Assembly (NCBI GenBank): GCA_026552955.1
Contig: JAPMTS010000030.1
Coordinates: 275-37,574, forward strand
Direction: 5' to 3'
Origin: Candidatus Methanoperedens sp.
Lineage (GTDB): Archaea > Halobacteriota > Methanosarcinia > Methanosarcinales > Methanoperedenaceae
DNA: 37,300 nt
A program made the position numbers and the translations under genes. Below are positions 23,293 to 31,900 of the stretch, piece after piece; positions within the stretch are counted from its first letter, which is position 1, and each line of letters opens with the position of its first letter. The notes below the pieces were generated by a model. It worked only from the letters and a program-made list of their open reading frames with translations, was not told the origin of the DNA and ran no database searches.

Positions 23293-23970
23293 AGAGCGAT
23301 TGAGTAAGTTTCCTCCATCTCCTCTTCTGAAGTGATCCCAACCGCTATAGAATCTGCATACCCGTAGATATATTCGAAAACAGACCTTTCCGGAGAAACT
23401 TTTCCTGCGGCGAGAGGCTTGATTGCAATAACCCCTTTCCTTGTTCTTTCAAGAGCTTTTAGCGTGCTTTCAACATCCGGTTCCATTCCATAACCGACAG
23501 TATTCACCGGCGCAAGATATGCCTCAAAAGCCAGCTCATCAAGCAGGGGGATTGTAGAACCCGGTGAATGCGTGGAAGCTGCAGGCCTGGCTCCTGCATC
23601 CCTGATCATATCGATCCACTCACTTAGACGGGAATCAAAATCATCGCAGAACTGGGCATGCACAAACGAACTCAGGTTCAAGCGGTGAAACTAGATCAAG
23701 ATTTGCTGCAAAATTCCCTCTGGGAATCACGACCGCAACGAAGAAATCACCGACGAGCTCTTGCGCTTTCATTAACGCCTCTACCAGAGGTTGATACCCG
23801 ATGAGCTGAACAGCCCTGACTCCCAGGCTGGTTGAATGGACAAAAAGTCTTGTCATGTTATCAGTATTGTCGAAAAACCGTCTGCGGTAATCAATGTCGT
23901 ATTTGACTGAATCAGGGATTTTTATCCCACCCGAGTCCGGGGCAAAAACCCAAACTTTACGTGGTGACAT
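23280..23970 (-). pseudogene. TIM-barrel-like protein, frameshifted
   Basis: Two - strand frames join into about 230 residues. From 23970: MSPRKVWVFAPDSGGIKIPD, then LGVRAVQLIGYQPLVEALMK and DFFVAVVIPRGNFAANLDLV. After a one-base shift between 23651 and 23690: FVHAQFCDDFDSRLSEWIDM, TRKGVIAIKPLAAGKVSPER and YADSIAVGITSEEEMEETY. The K-P-L-A-A-G-K-V and A-V-G-I-T-S-E-E-E-M segments resemble the last strands of aldo/keto-reductase-like TIM barrels, though Tyr/Lys/His catalytic residues are not clear. It may be a sequencing error, since both halves look otherwise intact. It begins 2 nt after the 63-aa gene upstream. Confidence 0.6.
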
Positions 23971-23972
23971 GG

Positions 23973-24164
23973 TTATCTCAAGAGATATTGTCTACTTTTC
24001 TTAAGGTCGTTATACCACTCAGGACAATTTTTCTTAATAAACTCATCCATCTCTTCCAGATCCTTTGGGTCCTTGTTCCTTTTTACCCACTCCTCAAGAA
24101 TCTGCTTTTTCTTTGTCGTCATGGAGGCTGATGATCTGTTTTCCTTTTTGGCTATCTTATTCAT
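23973..24164 (-). CDS. 63-aa hypothetical charged protein
   Basis: MNKIAKKENRSSASMTTKKK leads into ILEEWVKRNKDPKDLEEMDE then FIKKNCPEWYNDLKKS: Lys/Glu-rich, helical, with no recognised domain. It ends 2 nt before the start of the TIM-barrel-like gene, so the two may be co-transcribed. A TATA-like TTATATAC lies upstream on the - strand (about 24215-24222), divergent from tumE. An inner Met (MTTKKK) is an alternative start. Confidence 0.45.
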   Translation of the reverse strand: MNKIAKKENRSSASMTTKKKQILEEWVKRNKDPKDLEEMDEFIKKNCPEWYNDLKKSRQYLLR

Positions 24165-24243
24165 TCGTATCCACTCATGAAAAACATTGAGTTGAAATCT
24201 TCACCTTTGTATATAACCTCTTTTCATTTAATCTCCTTTCCTC

Positions 24244-24287
24244 ACCATTAAATATATGTGTGATTAAAACACACATATATATGGTGA
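24244..24287 (+). promoter_or_regulatory. tumE operator/leader palindrome including the ribosome site
   Basis: ATATATGTGTG (24252-24262) and CACACATATAT (24270-24280) are perfect 11-bp arms around ATTAAAA. Outside them ACCAT (24244-24248) can pair with ATGGT (24281-24285), leaving a short bulge. The outer arm overlaps GGTGA (24283-24287), the ribosome site for TTG 24292. It could be an antitoxin operator, an mRNA stem hiding the ribosome site, or both. Confidence 0.55.
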
Positions 24288-24291
24288 ATAG

Positions 24292-24609
24292 TTGGCAAAA
24301 TATCTTATAAATAGATCTTATCAAATCGCCAGGGATGAATTCATAGATGTCGTCGTTATCGCTGTCCCAAACTCTAAAAAGTTTCCCAACGGCATCAAAT
24401 ATGGAGTCAACTATCGCGTTTTCGCAGGACATGAATGGATTGAGCTAATCAGATACGATAATGCACATGGAATAGGCGAACATTGCCATGTGTTTGGTGA
24501 GATAAAACCAACCAGATATATGCGCCCTGAAGAGATAATAACTGAGATGATACAGATAATAAATAAAAGGAGAAGTGAGATAAATGAAATCAAAAACAGA
24601 AAAAGCTAA
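24292..24609 (+). CDS. tumE: TumE-family toxin (formerly DUF6516)
   Basis: 105 residues from TTG 24292, chosen because GGTGA lies 4 nt upstream and no ATG is near. YQIARDEFIDVVVIAVPNSK, then FPNGIKYGVNYRVFAGHEWI and ELIRYDNAHGIGEHCHVFGE, match the TumE/DUF6516 fold, including the conserved R-Y-D-N-x-H-x-x-x-H-x-H core. TumE-like proteins are toxins of type II toxin-antitoxin systems paired with a helix-turn-helix antitoxin, and the next gene, overlapping by 26 nt, is exactly that. The molecular target is not settled from sequence. A TTG start may keep toxin levels low. Confidence 0.75.
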   Translation: MAKYLINRSYQIARDEFIDVVVIAVPNSKKFPNGIKYGVNYRVFAGHEWIELIRYDNAHGIGEHCHVFGEIKPTRYMRPEEIITEMIQIINKRRSEINEIKNRKS

Positions 24610-25015
24610 GCCCTCAATAAAAGCTCATTATGTTGAAATACTCGTTCTTCCAAAAGAGGAATATTTCAAAGGATTGAATGATTTATTCGAGCAGGCGCAT
24701 AAAGGTGAACTAAAACCCCAGCCGCGTCAGATAATAGTGAGTTCTATCGACGACCTCAACAGCATCCTTACTCCGGAACGAGTGAAAATATTAAAAACAA
24801 TTCGTGATTTATCTCCTCAATCCATCAGCGAACTTGCAGATCTTCTGGGCAGGGATCGCAGAAATGTCATCCACGACCTTATGTATCTCAAAGGGTTGGG
24901 ATTCGTAGACATCAAAGATGAAAAGAAAGATAAGAAAGCAAAGAAGCCCACTGTGGATTATGACGCAGTGCACGTGACGATACCGATCTCTTCTGATTCG
25001 GTGGTTCTGGCTTGA
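24584..25015 (+). CDS. tumA: TumA-like HTH antitoxin/regulator
   Basis: 143 residues. The region LTPERVKILKTIRDLSPQSI then SELADLLGRDRRNVIHDLMY and LKGLGFVDI is a winged helix of the HVO_A0114/MarR-like kind; the wing follows as a Lys-rich loop (KDEKKDKKAKK). The N-terminal part, VEILVLPKEEYFKGLNDLFE, likely contacts the toxin, and the end has VHVTIPI. It overlaps tumE by 26 nt, and AAAAGGAGA upstream of the ATG is a good ribosome site, better than that of the toxin, as expected for excess antitoxin. It probably binds the palindrome at 24252-24280. Confidence 0.75.
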   Translation: MKSKTEKAKPSIKAHYVEILVLPKEEYFKGLNDLFEQAHKGELKPQPRQIIVSSIDDLNSILTPERVKILKTIRDLSPQSISELADLLGRDRRNVIHDLMYLKGLGFVDIKDEKKDKKAKKPTVDYDAVHVTIPISSDSVVLA

Positions 25016-25079
25016 ATTCATTGCTATTCCCTGGCTTTTAAAAGATGAGTGGTGCTTCCGCCCTACTTTGCAACTTTGC

Positions 25080-25284
25080 AAGAAATTTTAGTTCTTTCAG
25101 GAACAACATTTTCAAGTGAAATAGCGATTAATTTCCTTATCCGATATTCTTGATGATCTTCTTCAGGAAAGTCTGGAACTCATTGAGAAAGGAGTAGAAA
25201 ATCCGTATCATCTATGGTCCTTCTCGATCAAATCCTTCCTCTTAATGTCGGGGATTTTGGCAACCTCATTTACAGAATCAGCCC
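25080..25284 (-). pseudogene. AbiEii-like toxin N-terminal remnant
   Basis: Just after the AbiEi-like stop, the - strand reads RADSVNEVAKIPDIKRKDLI then EKDHR, the I-K-R-x-D-L-I-E-K-D pattern of AbiEii nucleotidyltransferase N-termini, overlapping the AbiEi stop. It then meets TGA. A second frame continues IRIFYSFLNEFQTFLKKIIK before more stops, and the catalytic GGT and DxD part is missing. The rest of the gap to tumA (25016-25079) shows no gene. Confidence 0.55.
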
Positions 25285-25923
25285 TCACCCAATCACCCTC
25301 TCCATTATTTCAATCACTGTTTTTGGATACTTCTTTGCGTAGCTCATCAACTTCTCTTTTGAATCCTGCTTGGCCCATTCGGATATATCAAGTACCATCT
25401 TGTCATCCGGTACTCCATTATATTTCCAGATGTATATGAAGTCAAGGACAGTCTTTTCAGGGTCTGAATATCTGATGATCTCATCTTTTTTGTTTATTCC
25501 AAAACTAACCAGCAAAGGCGATATCCTGGTGAACTTGAATTTATAACCGGCTATGTTCATTGGATTTGCCCTGAACAGCGTATCATTGATCACATCCTCC
25601 ACCGCAAAATATTCATGAGTCATGTTATTTAGTTTCAGTGCAGTGTGCAGCCCAAAATACCATTTTCTCACGTTCTTTAATTCCAGCCCCTTTGCTACGA
25701 GTTCAAGATGACTGTATTTGCTCCTTCCAAGTTTCAACTCCTCAAGGGTCTTCACATAGAATATTCCTCTGAATATCCTTGTCAGGTAGCCCTGTGCAAT
25801 GAAATATCGGATCACGGTCGTATAGTCCAATTTCATTGATTTGCAGTACAGCTCCAGCTCCTTTGACGTGACGAACTCTTTGTTTTCTATACGAAGCTTT
25901 TTGAGCAGAACACTCATTTTCAT
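25285..25923 (-). CDS. abiEi: AbiEi-like antitoxin (type IV toxin-antitoxin)
   Basis: 212 residues: an N-terminal winged-helix domain (FVTSKELELYCKSMKLDYTT, VIRYFIAQGYLTRIFRGIFY) and a C-terminal domain with WYFGLHTALKLNNMTHEYFA and EIIRYSDPEKTVLDFIYIWK. The Y-L-x-R-I-x-R-G-I-F/Y-Y wing and the Y-S-D-P-E-K-T-V-L-D motif are hallmarks of AbiEi antitoxins, which repress their own promoter and neutralise the AbiEii nucleotidyltransferase toxin without complex formation. The toxin downstream is only a remnant, so this is an orphan antitoxin that could act as anti-addiction or merely persist. Palindromes lie right upstream. Confidence 0.8.
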   Translation of the reverse strand: MKMSVLLKKLRIENKEFVTSKELELYCKSMKLDYTTVIRYFIAQGYLTRIFRGIFYVKTLEELKLGRSKYSHLELVAKGLELKNVRKWYFGLHTALKLNNMTHEYFAVEDVINDTLFRANPMNIAGYKFKFTRISPLLVSFGINKKDEIIRYSDPEKTVLDFIYIWKYNGVPDDKMVLDISEWAKQDSKEKLMSYAKKYPKTVIEIMERVIG

Positions 25924-25935
25924 TTATATCACAAT

Positions 25936-25968
25936 ATCATATATAGTATGATGTTTTGATATATATCA
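25936..25968 (-). promoter_or_regulatory. AbiEi promoter palindromes
   Basis: ATCATA-TATAG-TATGAT (25936-25952) and the perfect 12-bp palindrome TGATATATATCA (25957-25968) lie 13-45 nt upstream of the AbiEi start. AbiEi antitoxins are known to bind inverted repeats in their own promoter, so these AT-rich repeats are likely operators, and they also contain TATA-like sequence. Confidence 0.45.
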
Positions 25969-26130
25969 TTATGCATAATTAAGCTTCTAATAGGAGTTAG
26001 CCGGCATTTTCACGCATGGCAAATTATTAGATCGATTTTCAGATAAATCATACATTTTGCTTGTTGAGTTCAGTAACTCCTAAATGGAAAAAAAATTAAT
26101 CCCATAAATTAATAACAATAGACGAGTCTC

Positions 26131-26526
26131 ATGCCCATCTTCGACATAGCAGAAACGCGCCCGCGTATCAACATCTTCAAGCCGGGCGGCGCATATTATT
26201 TCAAGCACTTCTTCGATGACCTGGAGCTATTCAGGGAGCTTGAACCGTACTATGAGAAACAAAGATACAGGTTCAGGATGGCGACCGCTGGCGAGAGGAA
26301 CAAGATAATGAAGAGATTAGATAAGAAGGGCTATGACCCTAATTTGATCGAAGACCCTGCACCTTTCACCGTGGAGATAAGCAGGCACCAGAAGTACGGT
26401 GAGCTGCTCAAGAATTCGGTGGAGAACTACCCACTCCGGGATAAGATCGTGTTTGTTATGAAGGATCTGGCGTGGGTTGAGCAGGCAGTGGCGATAGGGG
26501 CGGTGGCGAGGGGCAGGGATCCGTGA
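26131..26526 (+). CDS. 131-aa hypothetical protein
   Basis: Not recognised. The protein starts MPIFDIAETRPRINIFKPGG and continues AYYFKHFFDDLELFRELEPY, then a basic middle (KQRYRFRMATAGERNKIMKR), DPNLIEDPAPFTVEISRHQK, and an end DKIVFVMKDLAWVEQAVAIG. It is soluble, mixed alpha/beta, with no enzyme motif. No Shine-Dalgarno site precedes ATG 26131, so it may be leaderless; an AT-rich TATA-like region (about 26090-26115) lies upstream. A decayed copy at 20325 shows the family spreads or duplicates locally. Conservation between copies argues this frame is real. Confidence 0.7.
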   Translation: MPIFDIAETRPRINIFKPGGAYYFKHFFDDLELFRELEPYYEKQRYRFRMATAGERNKIMKRLDKKGYDPNLIEDPAPFTVEISRHQKYGELLKNSVENYPLRDKIVFVMKDLAWVEQAVAIGAVARGRDP

Positions 26527-26591
26527 TCTCATCTCCTGTCATTTTCGCAGTCTATTTATAAGATTAAGAGCCATTTTTGATAGGTGGCAGT

Positions 26592-27539
26592 ATGTCAGTT
26601 CCGATGATATTGAAAATATTGGGTGGTCTAATACTGGCGACGCTGATAATATTATTCTTGGTATATCAAATAGACATTCGTGATGCAAAGGAAAGGATCT
26701 TAGAAAGCCAGGTCGTTGATACGCCCTGCGGGAAGATAGATTACGCACTCACGGGAGAAGGGGACATCAACATACTGACAATACACGGAGCAGGCGGCGG
26801 CTTTGACCAGGGTTTATGGGGAGTAAGATATCTGGACGCCAGAGATTTTCGGTTCATCTCTCCATCACGATTCGGATACTTGCGAACCCCTCTTCCAGAA
26901 GATGGGACACCGGCTGCGCAGGCAGATTCATATGTATGTCTGCTTGATACATTGAATGTTAAAAAGGTAGCTTTGGTGACATATTCTGCGGGAGCGTTAT
27001 CTTCCGCAGAATTTGCATTAAGACATCCTGATAGGATCTCTGCTCTGGTATTAATAATTCCAGATACATGGAGACCGCCATCAGATGAACCTTCCGAACT
27101 GATGCAAGAAAGTTATATTACAAAGGTAGTTCTACGTTCTGATCTCATTATGTGGTTATTTTCAAAATTTGGAAAATCGGCTATGATAACGTTCTTTGGA
27201 GTTCCAAAAGATGTTCAAGCCAACCTTTCTACTCAGGATAAGGAAAGTATCGACGAGCTGATGAAAAATCTATTACCTGTAAGCCAGCGTTATGACGGGA
27301 TGACAAACGATGGAAAAAATAATCTGGGAAAATTACGATTGGATCTAGAGAACATTACAGTTCCAACACTGATAATCGATGCAGAAGATGTGGCAACATT
27401 TCCGGGCTCAAGATATACGGCTGAACATATTCCGGGTGCGAGACTTGTATCATTCAAAACAGGTGGTCACTTATTAGTGGGACACAGCGAAGAAGTGCGG
27501 GCTGAGGTGACTTCTTTCCTGGAAAAATATGCGAAATAG
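26592..27539 (+). CDS. membrane-anchored alpha/beta hydrolase
   Basis: About 315 residues from ATG 26592, with GGTGG upstream; a TTG at 26577 is in frame but lies before that site. One N-terminal membrane helix (MILKILGGLILATLIILFLV) anchors it. The hydrolase fold shows an oxyanion loop THGAGGGFDQG-like stretch (ILTIHGAGGGFDQGLWG), the nucleophile elbow VTYSAGALSSAEFALRHPDR with Ser in Y-S-A-G, a likely acid Asp in LIIDAEDVATFPG, and the His in FKTGGHLLVGHSEE. The usual first Gly of G-x-S-x-G is Thr. The substrate is unknown; esterase or lactonase activity is plausible. Confidence 0.8.
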   Translation: MSVPMILKILGGLILATLIILFLVYQIDIRDAKERILESQVVDTPCGKIDYALTGEGDINILTIHGAGGGFDQGLWGVRYLDARDFRFISPSRFGYLRTPLPEDGTPAAQADSYVCLLDTLNVKKVALVTYSAGALSSAEFALRHPDRISALVLIIPDTWRPPSDEPSELMQESYITKVVLRSDLIMWLFSKFGKSAMITFFGVPKDVQANLSTQDKESIDELMKNLLPVSQRYDGMTNDGKNNLGKLRLDLENITVPTLIIDAEDVATFPGSRYTAEHIPGARLVSFKTGGHLLVGHSEEVRAEVTSFLEKYAK

Positions 27540-27718
27540 GAGAATGCGATCTTTCCCTGTGGGATTTGTGGCGATGTCTTTTATGTGAAAAGGAGTCGGT
27601 TCATACTTCGATTTCTTTGATTTCTCAGGTCAATGAATGGGCTATAGAATTGGGGAGTTTTTGGGAAGAGTTCGTACATCAATTATACGAGTATGAACTA
27701 TGTTACTATCGCGCGTAC

Positions 27719-28906
27719 TTAACAATCAATATCAGGCCACCATGCATCAGGCAGTTTCTTCTTGATCTCATCCTTAGGCAAAGAAATGATTTTTGAATAA
27801 TCCGATTTAGGAATTCTTTTTCGTTCCAATTTGGATGAATGAAACTTATGATTATTTCGAATACAAATATTCTGACGCCTTACATTTTTCCTGAATTGTT
27901 TGACTTTAATATCTGTCCAACTTTTTTCTTTATTAATATAATAGTCATTTGGTGTTTGCTCGATATTACCATTATAATTATCAAATTCTTGAGTTAATGG
28001 TCTGTTCCTGCAATCTGCTATTTGCACACCGAATTCAAAACATTTTTTTCTTTTAGATTCCATCTCTTCAAAACTATAGTCACTGTTATATATCATAAAA
28101 ATTGAAATCTCTTTGGACTTATAACCCGCTTTACATAAGACATTTATCTGTTTTTTGATCTTTTTCCAGTCTTTGTAGGGCCCATCCCAGGCAATTCTTG
28201 GAATGATAAACTTTGCTTTTTTAAGCAATTTTGCAATTTTCAAAGTAAGTAATCTTCCATCAAATCCACTTTGGCTTTCAGAATATACATTTCTTCCATT
28301 GACTTTTAAATCCACAAGCTCTTTTAAAATTTCTTCAATAAATGGATTAGCCAGAAGGTTATTATCGTAAAAAACGAGTTTGTTTTTCACAATTTCATCT
28401 TTTATGCTTTCTTTTGGAATAAAATCTGGTTCTATCTTCCAAACTCCACAAAAAGGACAATGACGTTTACATCCTCGTGATGCATGAATTATCTGGTAAT
28501 CAACATCTATGAGACCATAATCAGGCGCAGATTTTTCGAAATCTTCAACAGTTCCTTTAATCGCGTTCACATTAAGTTCAGCACATTTTTTTTGAAATTC
28601 TGAATTCTCGAAAAATAGAGATACATAAATACCGCCGACATTAATTGGAGTATCAACGAATAAAGTCCTATAATAATTAACAGTATCCCAAAATTCTTGT
28701 TGCCAATATGTAAAAAGCGAGGTTATATATATTAAGTCTGGTTCAAAATCAACATTCACTTTACCATGAATAAGATGGAGGGTATTATTTAATGTTTTAT
28801 GGTATGATGCAATTTTCAATAATGGAATTGGAAGGAAGTCTTTATGGTTGAGACTTTTTGAGGGTATCGGAAATTTTGGTTGTACTAAAAGAATATTTTG
28901 ATTCAA
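27719..28906 (-). CDS. radical SAM protein with degenerate B12-binding-like N-terminus, last gene of the DISARM-like operon
   Basis: 395 residues. The start is TTG 28906 with GAGGT about 7 nt upstream; no in-frame ATG fits. Residues 1-130 have the strand/helix order of the cobalamin-binding domain seen in B12-radical-SAM proteins (ILLVQPKFPIPSKSLN, PDLIYITSLFTYWQQEFWDT, INVGGIYVSLFFE) but lack a D-x-H-x-x-G motif. The radical-SAM cluster is C146KRHC150PFC153 in HASRGCKRHCPFCGVW, followed by VFYDNNLLANPFIEEIL. The C-terminal 100 residues are basic and unassigned (KQFRKNVRRQNICIRNNHKF). It lies 39 nt after the 1100-aa gene on the same strand and shares its AT-rich codon use. It may modify a nucleic acid, protein or small molecule; typical DISARM carries a DNA methyltransferase instead. 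Confidence 0.75.
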   Translation of the reverse strand: MNQNILLVQPKFPIPSKSLNHKDFLPIPLLKIASYHKTLNNTLHLIHGKVNVDFEPDLIYITSLFTYWQQEFWDTVNYYRTLFVDTPINVGGIYVSLFFENSEFQKKCAELNVNAIKGTVEDFEKSAPDYGLIDVDYQIIHASRGCKRHCPFCGVWKIEPDFIPKESIKDEIVKNKLVFYDNNLLANPFIEEILKELVDLKVNGRNVYSESQSGFDGRLLTLKIAKLLKKAKFIIPRIAWDGPYKDWKKIKKQINVLCKAGYKSKEISIFMIYNSDYSFEEMESKRKKCFEFGVQIADCRNRPLTQEFDNYNGNIEQTPNDYYINKEKSWTDIKVKQFRKNVRRQNICIRNNHKFHSSKLERKRIPKSDYSKIISLPKDEIKKKLPDAWWPDIDC

Positions 28907-28945
28907 AACTTTACCTCAGACATATCTACTTTTAATAATATATTA

Positions 28946-31900
28946 TCACTGCCCTATATTAACAATTGTACATTTTCTCATTTTTTCCTCAATTGCGATA
29001 TCTATAGGATTTAACATCTCCCCTTTTCCGTTGGCAACTCTATTTATGGAACGACCTACTTGTCGCAGAAAAGTACCGATTCTACTTCCCTTTTCATTAA
29101 TAATTTGATAATTTTCTATAATTCCACTATGCCCAATAAGTCGCCCTATGACCATTACATTTGTGTCATCATGAAATGAATAATGGGCAGCTTCATTTAT
29201 AGCAGTAGAACATAATTGTTTGAATGATGTTTCTTTATAATTTAATCCCATTATTTTAGCGATATCAAATAATTTAGAATATGTTATATTTTTAGTACCT
29301 TTTATTAAAATTTTCATCAAATTCTCTGGCACTATTAATCCTTTCCATATGCTATCGTCGATTAATAAATCTAAGGAACTTTGTAAATTCGAGTTATCAC
29401 AACGATGATCATAGCCAAATAACAGATTAAATATTTTGAAAAAATTCTCTTTTTGTTCTGGCGAAAGCCAATCAAATTTCTTCATTTTACTTTCATCATA
29501 ACTTTGTTTGAAATTCAAAGAATGAATAATTTCATAAAAAGTTTTCAAGGCAGTCAATGGTTTTGTAATTTCTTCCAACGACATATCGTCCTCCGCCAGT
29601 ATCGTTTTCAATAAGTAATTTTCTATACTTTCACGTTCATCAGTTTGTATGTATATTATCTGATCATTTTCAGAAAGTTCATCTATAGATGTAAGAATAT
29701 AATCGTCTCCTTGTTTTTTCCTTATCAATATGCCTCTTTGGAAAGCAATGCTGTCTGTTGTTCCTTCATCAAACTTTACATCAAAAGTTATGTATTCTTT
29801 AGAAGGATTATGAATGAATGATCTCTTTTGGGGTATATTGTGATCTTTACTTCGTATTTGAGACCATATTTCTTTAAGTGTTTTCATCTCTTCTATGTCG
29901 GTTTCATCAGCTCTGGATTCATTCAATTGTTCTTGCCTTATTAAAGAGTCTATTGGATTGTCGAATCTATCTTCTATCACAACACTAACATCTGGTTTAG
30001 GTGGCAATTCATAACGGCGGCTTTTATTTGTGTGATCAATTGAAAATAACAAGTCCCGTCTTGAGATATTGGTTTCCTTCTCTGAAATAAGATCTTTGTA
30101 TAATTTTATTTGTTTCAATAATTCTTTGAAATTTCTTCCAGGATAGGCAAAAAAGATAATTTTTTTGAACAATAACAAAGCATCGTACCCATGAGAAATT
30201 AATATGTCGTCATCAGATATTGTATGAAAAGGAATTGGACCTGGGATCAATAATTCGCTGGTTTTTATATGTTCATATGGCAAAGTTTGCATTGCTGAAA
30301 GATCAGCATAACTAATTAGTATCTCATGTTCAATAGAATTTTTATGAGAATTATTAGAGAAGTATTCAACTTTGACTTTTAGAATTGAATCGATTTGCTT
30401 TCTTTCAAATAAAATGTTTAATAGTTTTTGCTCATTGAATGAACCATCATCTTTTACAAAAGCTTTGTAAATAATAAAGTCGTTAAGAGATCTTTTCTTG
30501 ATAGTATCATTTCGATCGACCTCCAAATATTCCAATAGAATATTTATGTGTTCTGTTATTTCCAAAATCGGTTCTTTTTGAGAAAAAGTTATTTTGATTT
30601 CAGCATTTGTGTTAGAAATAAACCTTCGTTTAAAATTATGAATACTCGCCCTTTGTATCATTCCATTTTCATAGATAATTTCTCTAATTAGCTCACCATT
30701 TTTGGATTTATATTCTAAAAAAAGGGTGTTATTTGCCTTATGTATGTTAATAGAGCTTTTGATACTTTTGAATGAATTAAAATAATAACTTAAAGAATCA
30801 AAAAATGAAGTTTTTGTTTTAATGAGATGGGGATATAGATTTGCAGCAATAACAGATGTTTGTATTCTTTTGATTTCTTTGTTTTTACTTCCTTCGTGAT
30901 TCATTATATCATCAATTTTCTCAAGAAAATAACTCTGAAAAAGAGTTTTCTTAGTAACCGAAGAATTAGTATAAATTCCCCTTAATTCATATGACAAATC
31001 TCTAAATCTTTCTATATCAGAACATAAACCATTAAATGCCCTGATCGCATGATTCCCGTCTCCCTTTATAATAGAAATCGATTCGTTTATAGGAAGAGAC
31101 AACCACTTATTTTGTAATAAAAAACTCCTTTTAACCTCAGAAGGGCAAAGGAATGTATTTATGACAGGTGGAAATCTCAAAATGTTTTCATAAAATCCTC
31201 CAATTGGTTCATATTTTAGATGTTTCCAGATGTCTTCGATTATTGTATCAAAATACCAATTCCAATCTATAAGTTCATTTGCTGATAGATTTTCTTTATT
31301 TATGTTTAATGCTGGTAATCTTATCCTAAAATCTAAAGAATTTTCATCCGGATAATATACCTTGTCCCAAAGTTCTCCCTCCAATGAAAGATGAATTAAA
31401 TTTAAAGACGGCTTTTTAATTTTTTTGCATGTTTCCATACAAAGTCTTTTTCCTATATGGAACACATTGACATCATAATCATTTTTTATATTTATTAGAA
31501 ATGCAGATAGCCCTTTTAAGTAGGGCCACGAAAAGTGTAAAAGTAATTTTCTATCAGAATTCTTAATGGTTTTTATTAATTCAGTGATGTTATCCAGAGT
31601 ATAGCGCCTTTCATTTATCGATTCATAGATTATCAGCTTTGGATCAAATTTATCTAACTTATGACCAAGTTTTTCAAATTTTATTTCTTTCTTATCAATT
31701 AATCCAGCAGGAGTTATACCTTCTATGGGTATTGATACGATTTTAGGAATCTTTTGAAAACTACCATTATTTAATCTTTCTATAATTGTCTCTTCATATT
31801 TTCTTTTTCGTGATAAAGTACCGTGTGTAGGGTAAGTTTCAATATCCAATTCTGTCAGTTCATTTTGTTCTTCATCAATTTTACCACTACACCAAAGCAT

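Noticed and set aside
24175-24432. A - strand ORF of 85 codons opposite tumE
   Set aside because: It lies antisense over the toxin gene and its promoter, and its composition follows the coding strand opposite; a shadow frame.
27566-27796. A + strand ORF of 76 codons between the hydrolase and the radical-SAM gene
   Set aside because: It runs into the 3' end of the - strand radical-SAM gene, has no ribosome site and shows no domain.
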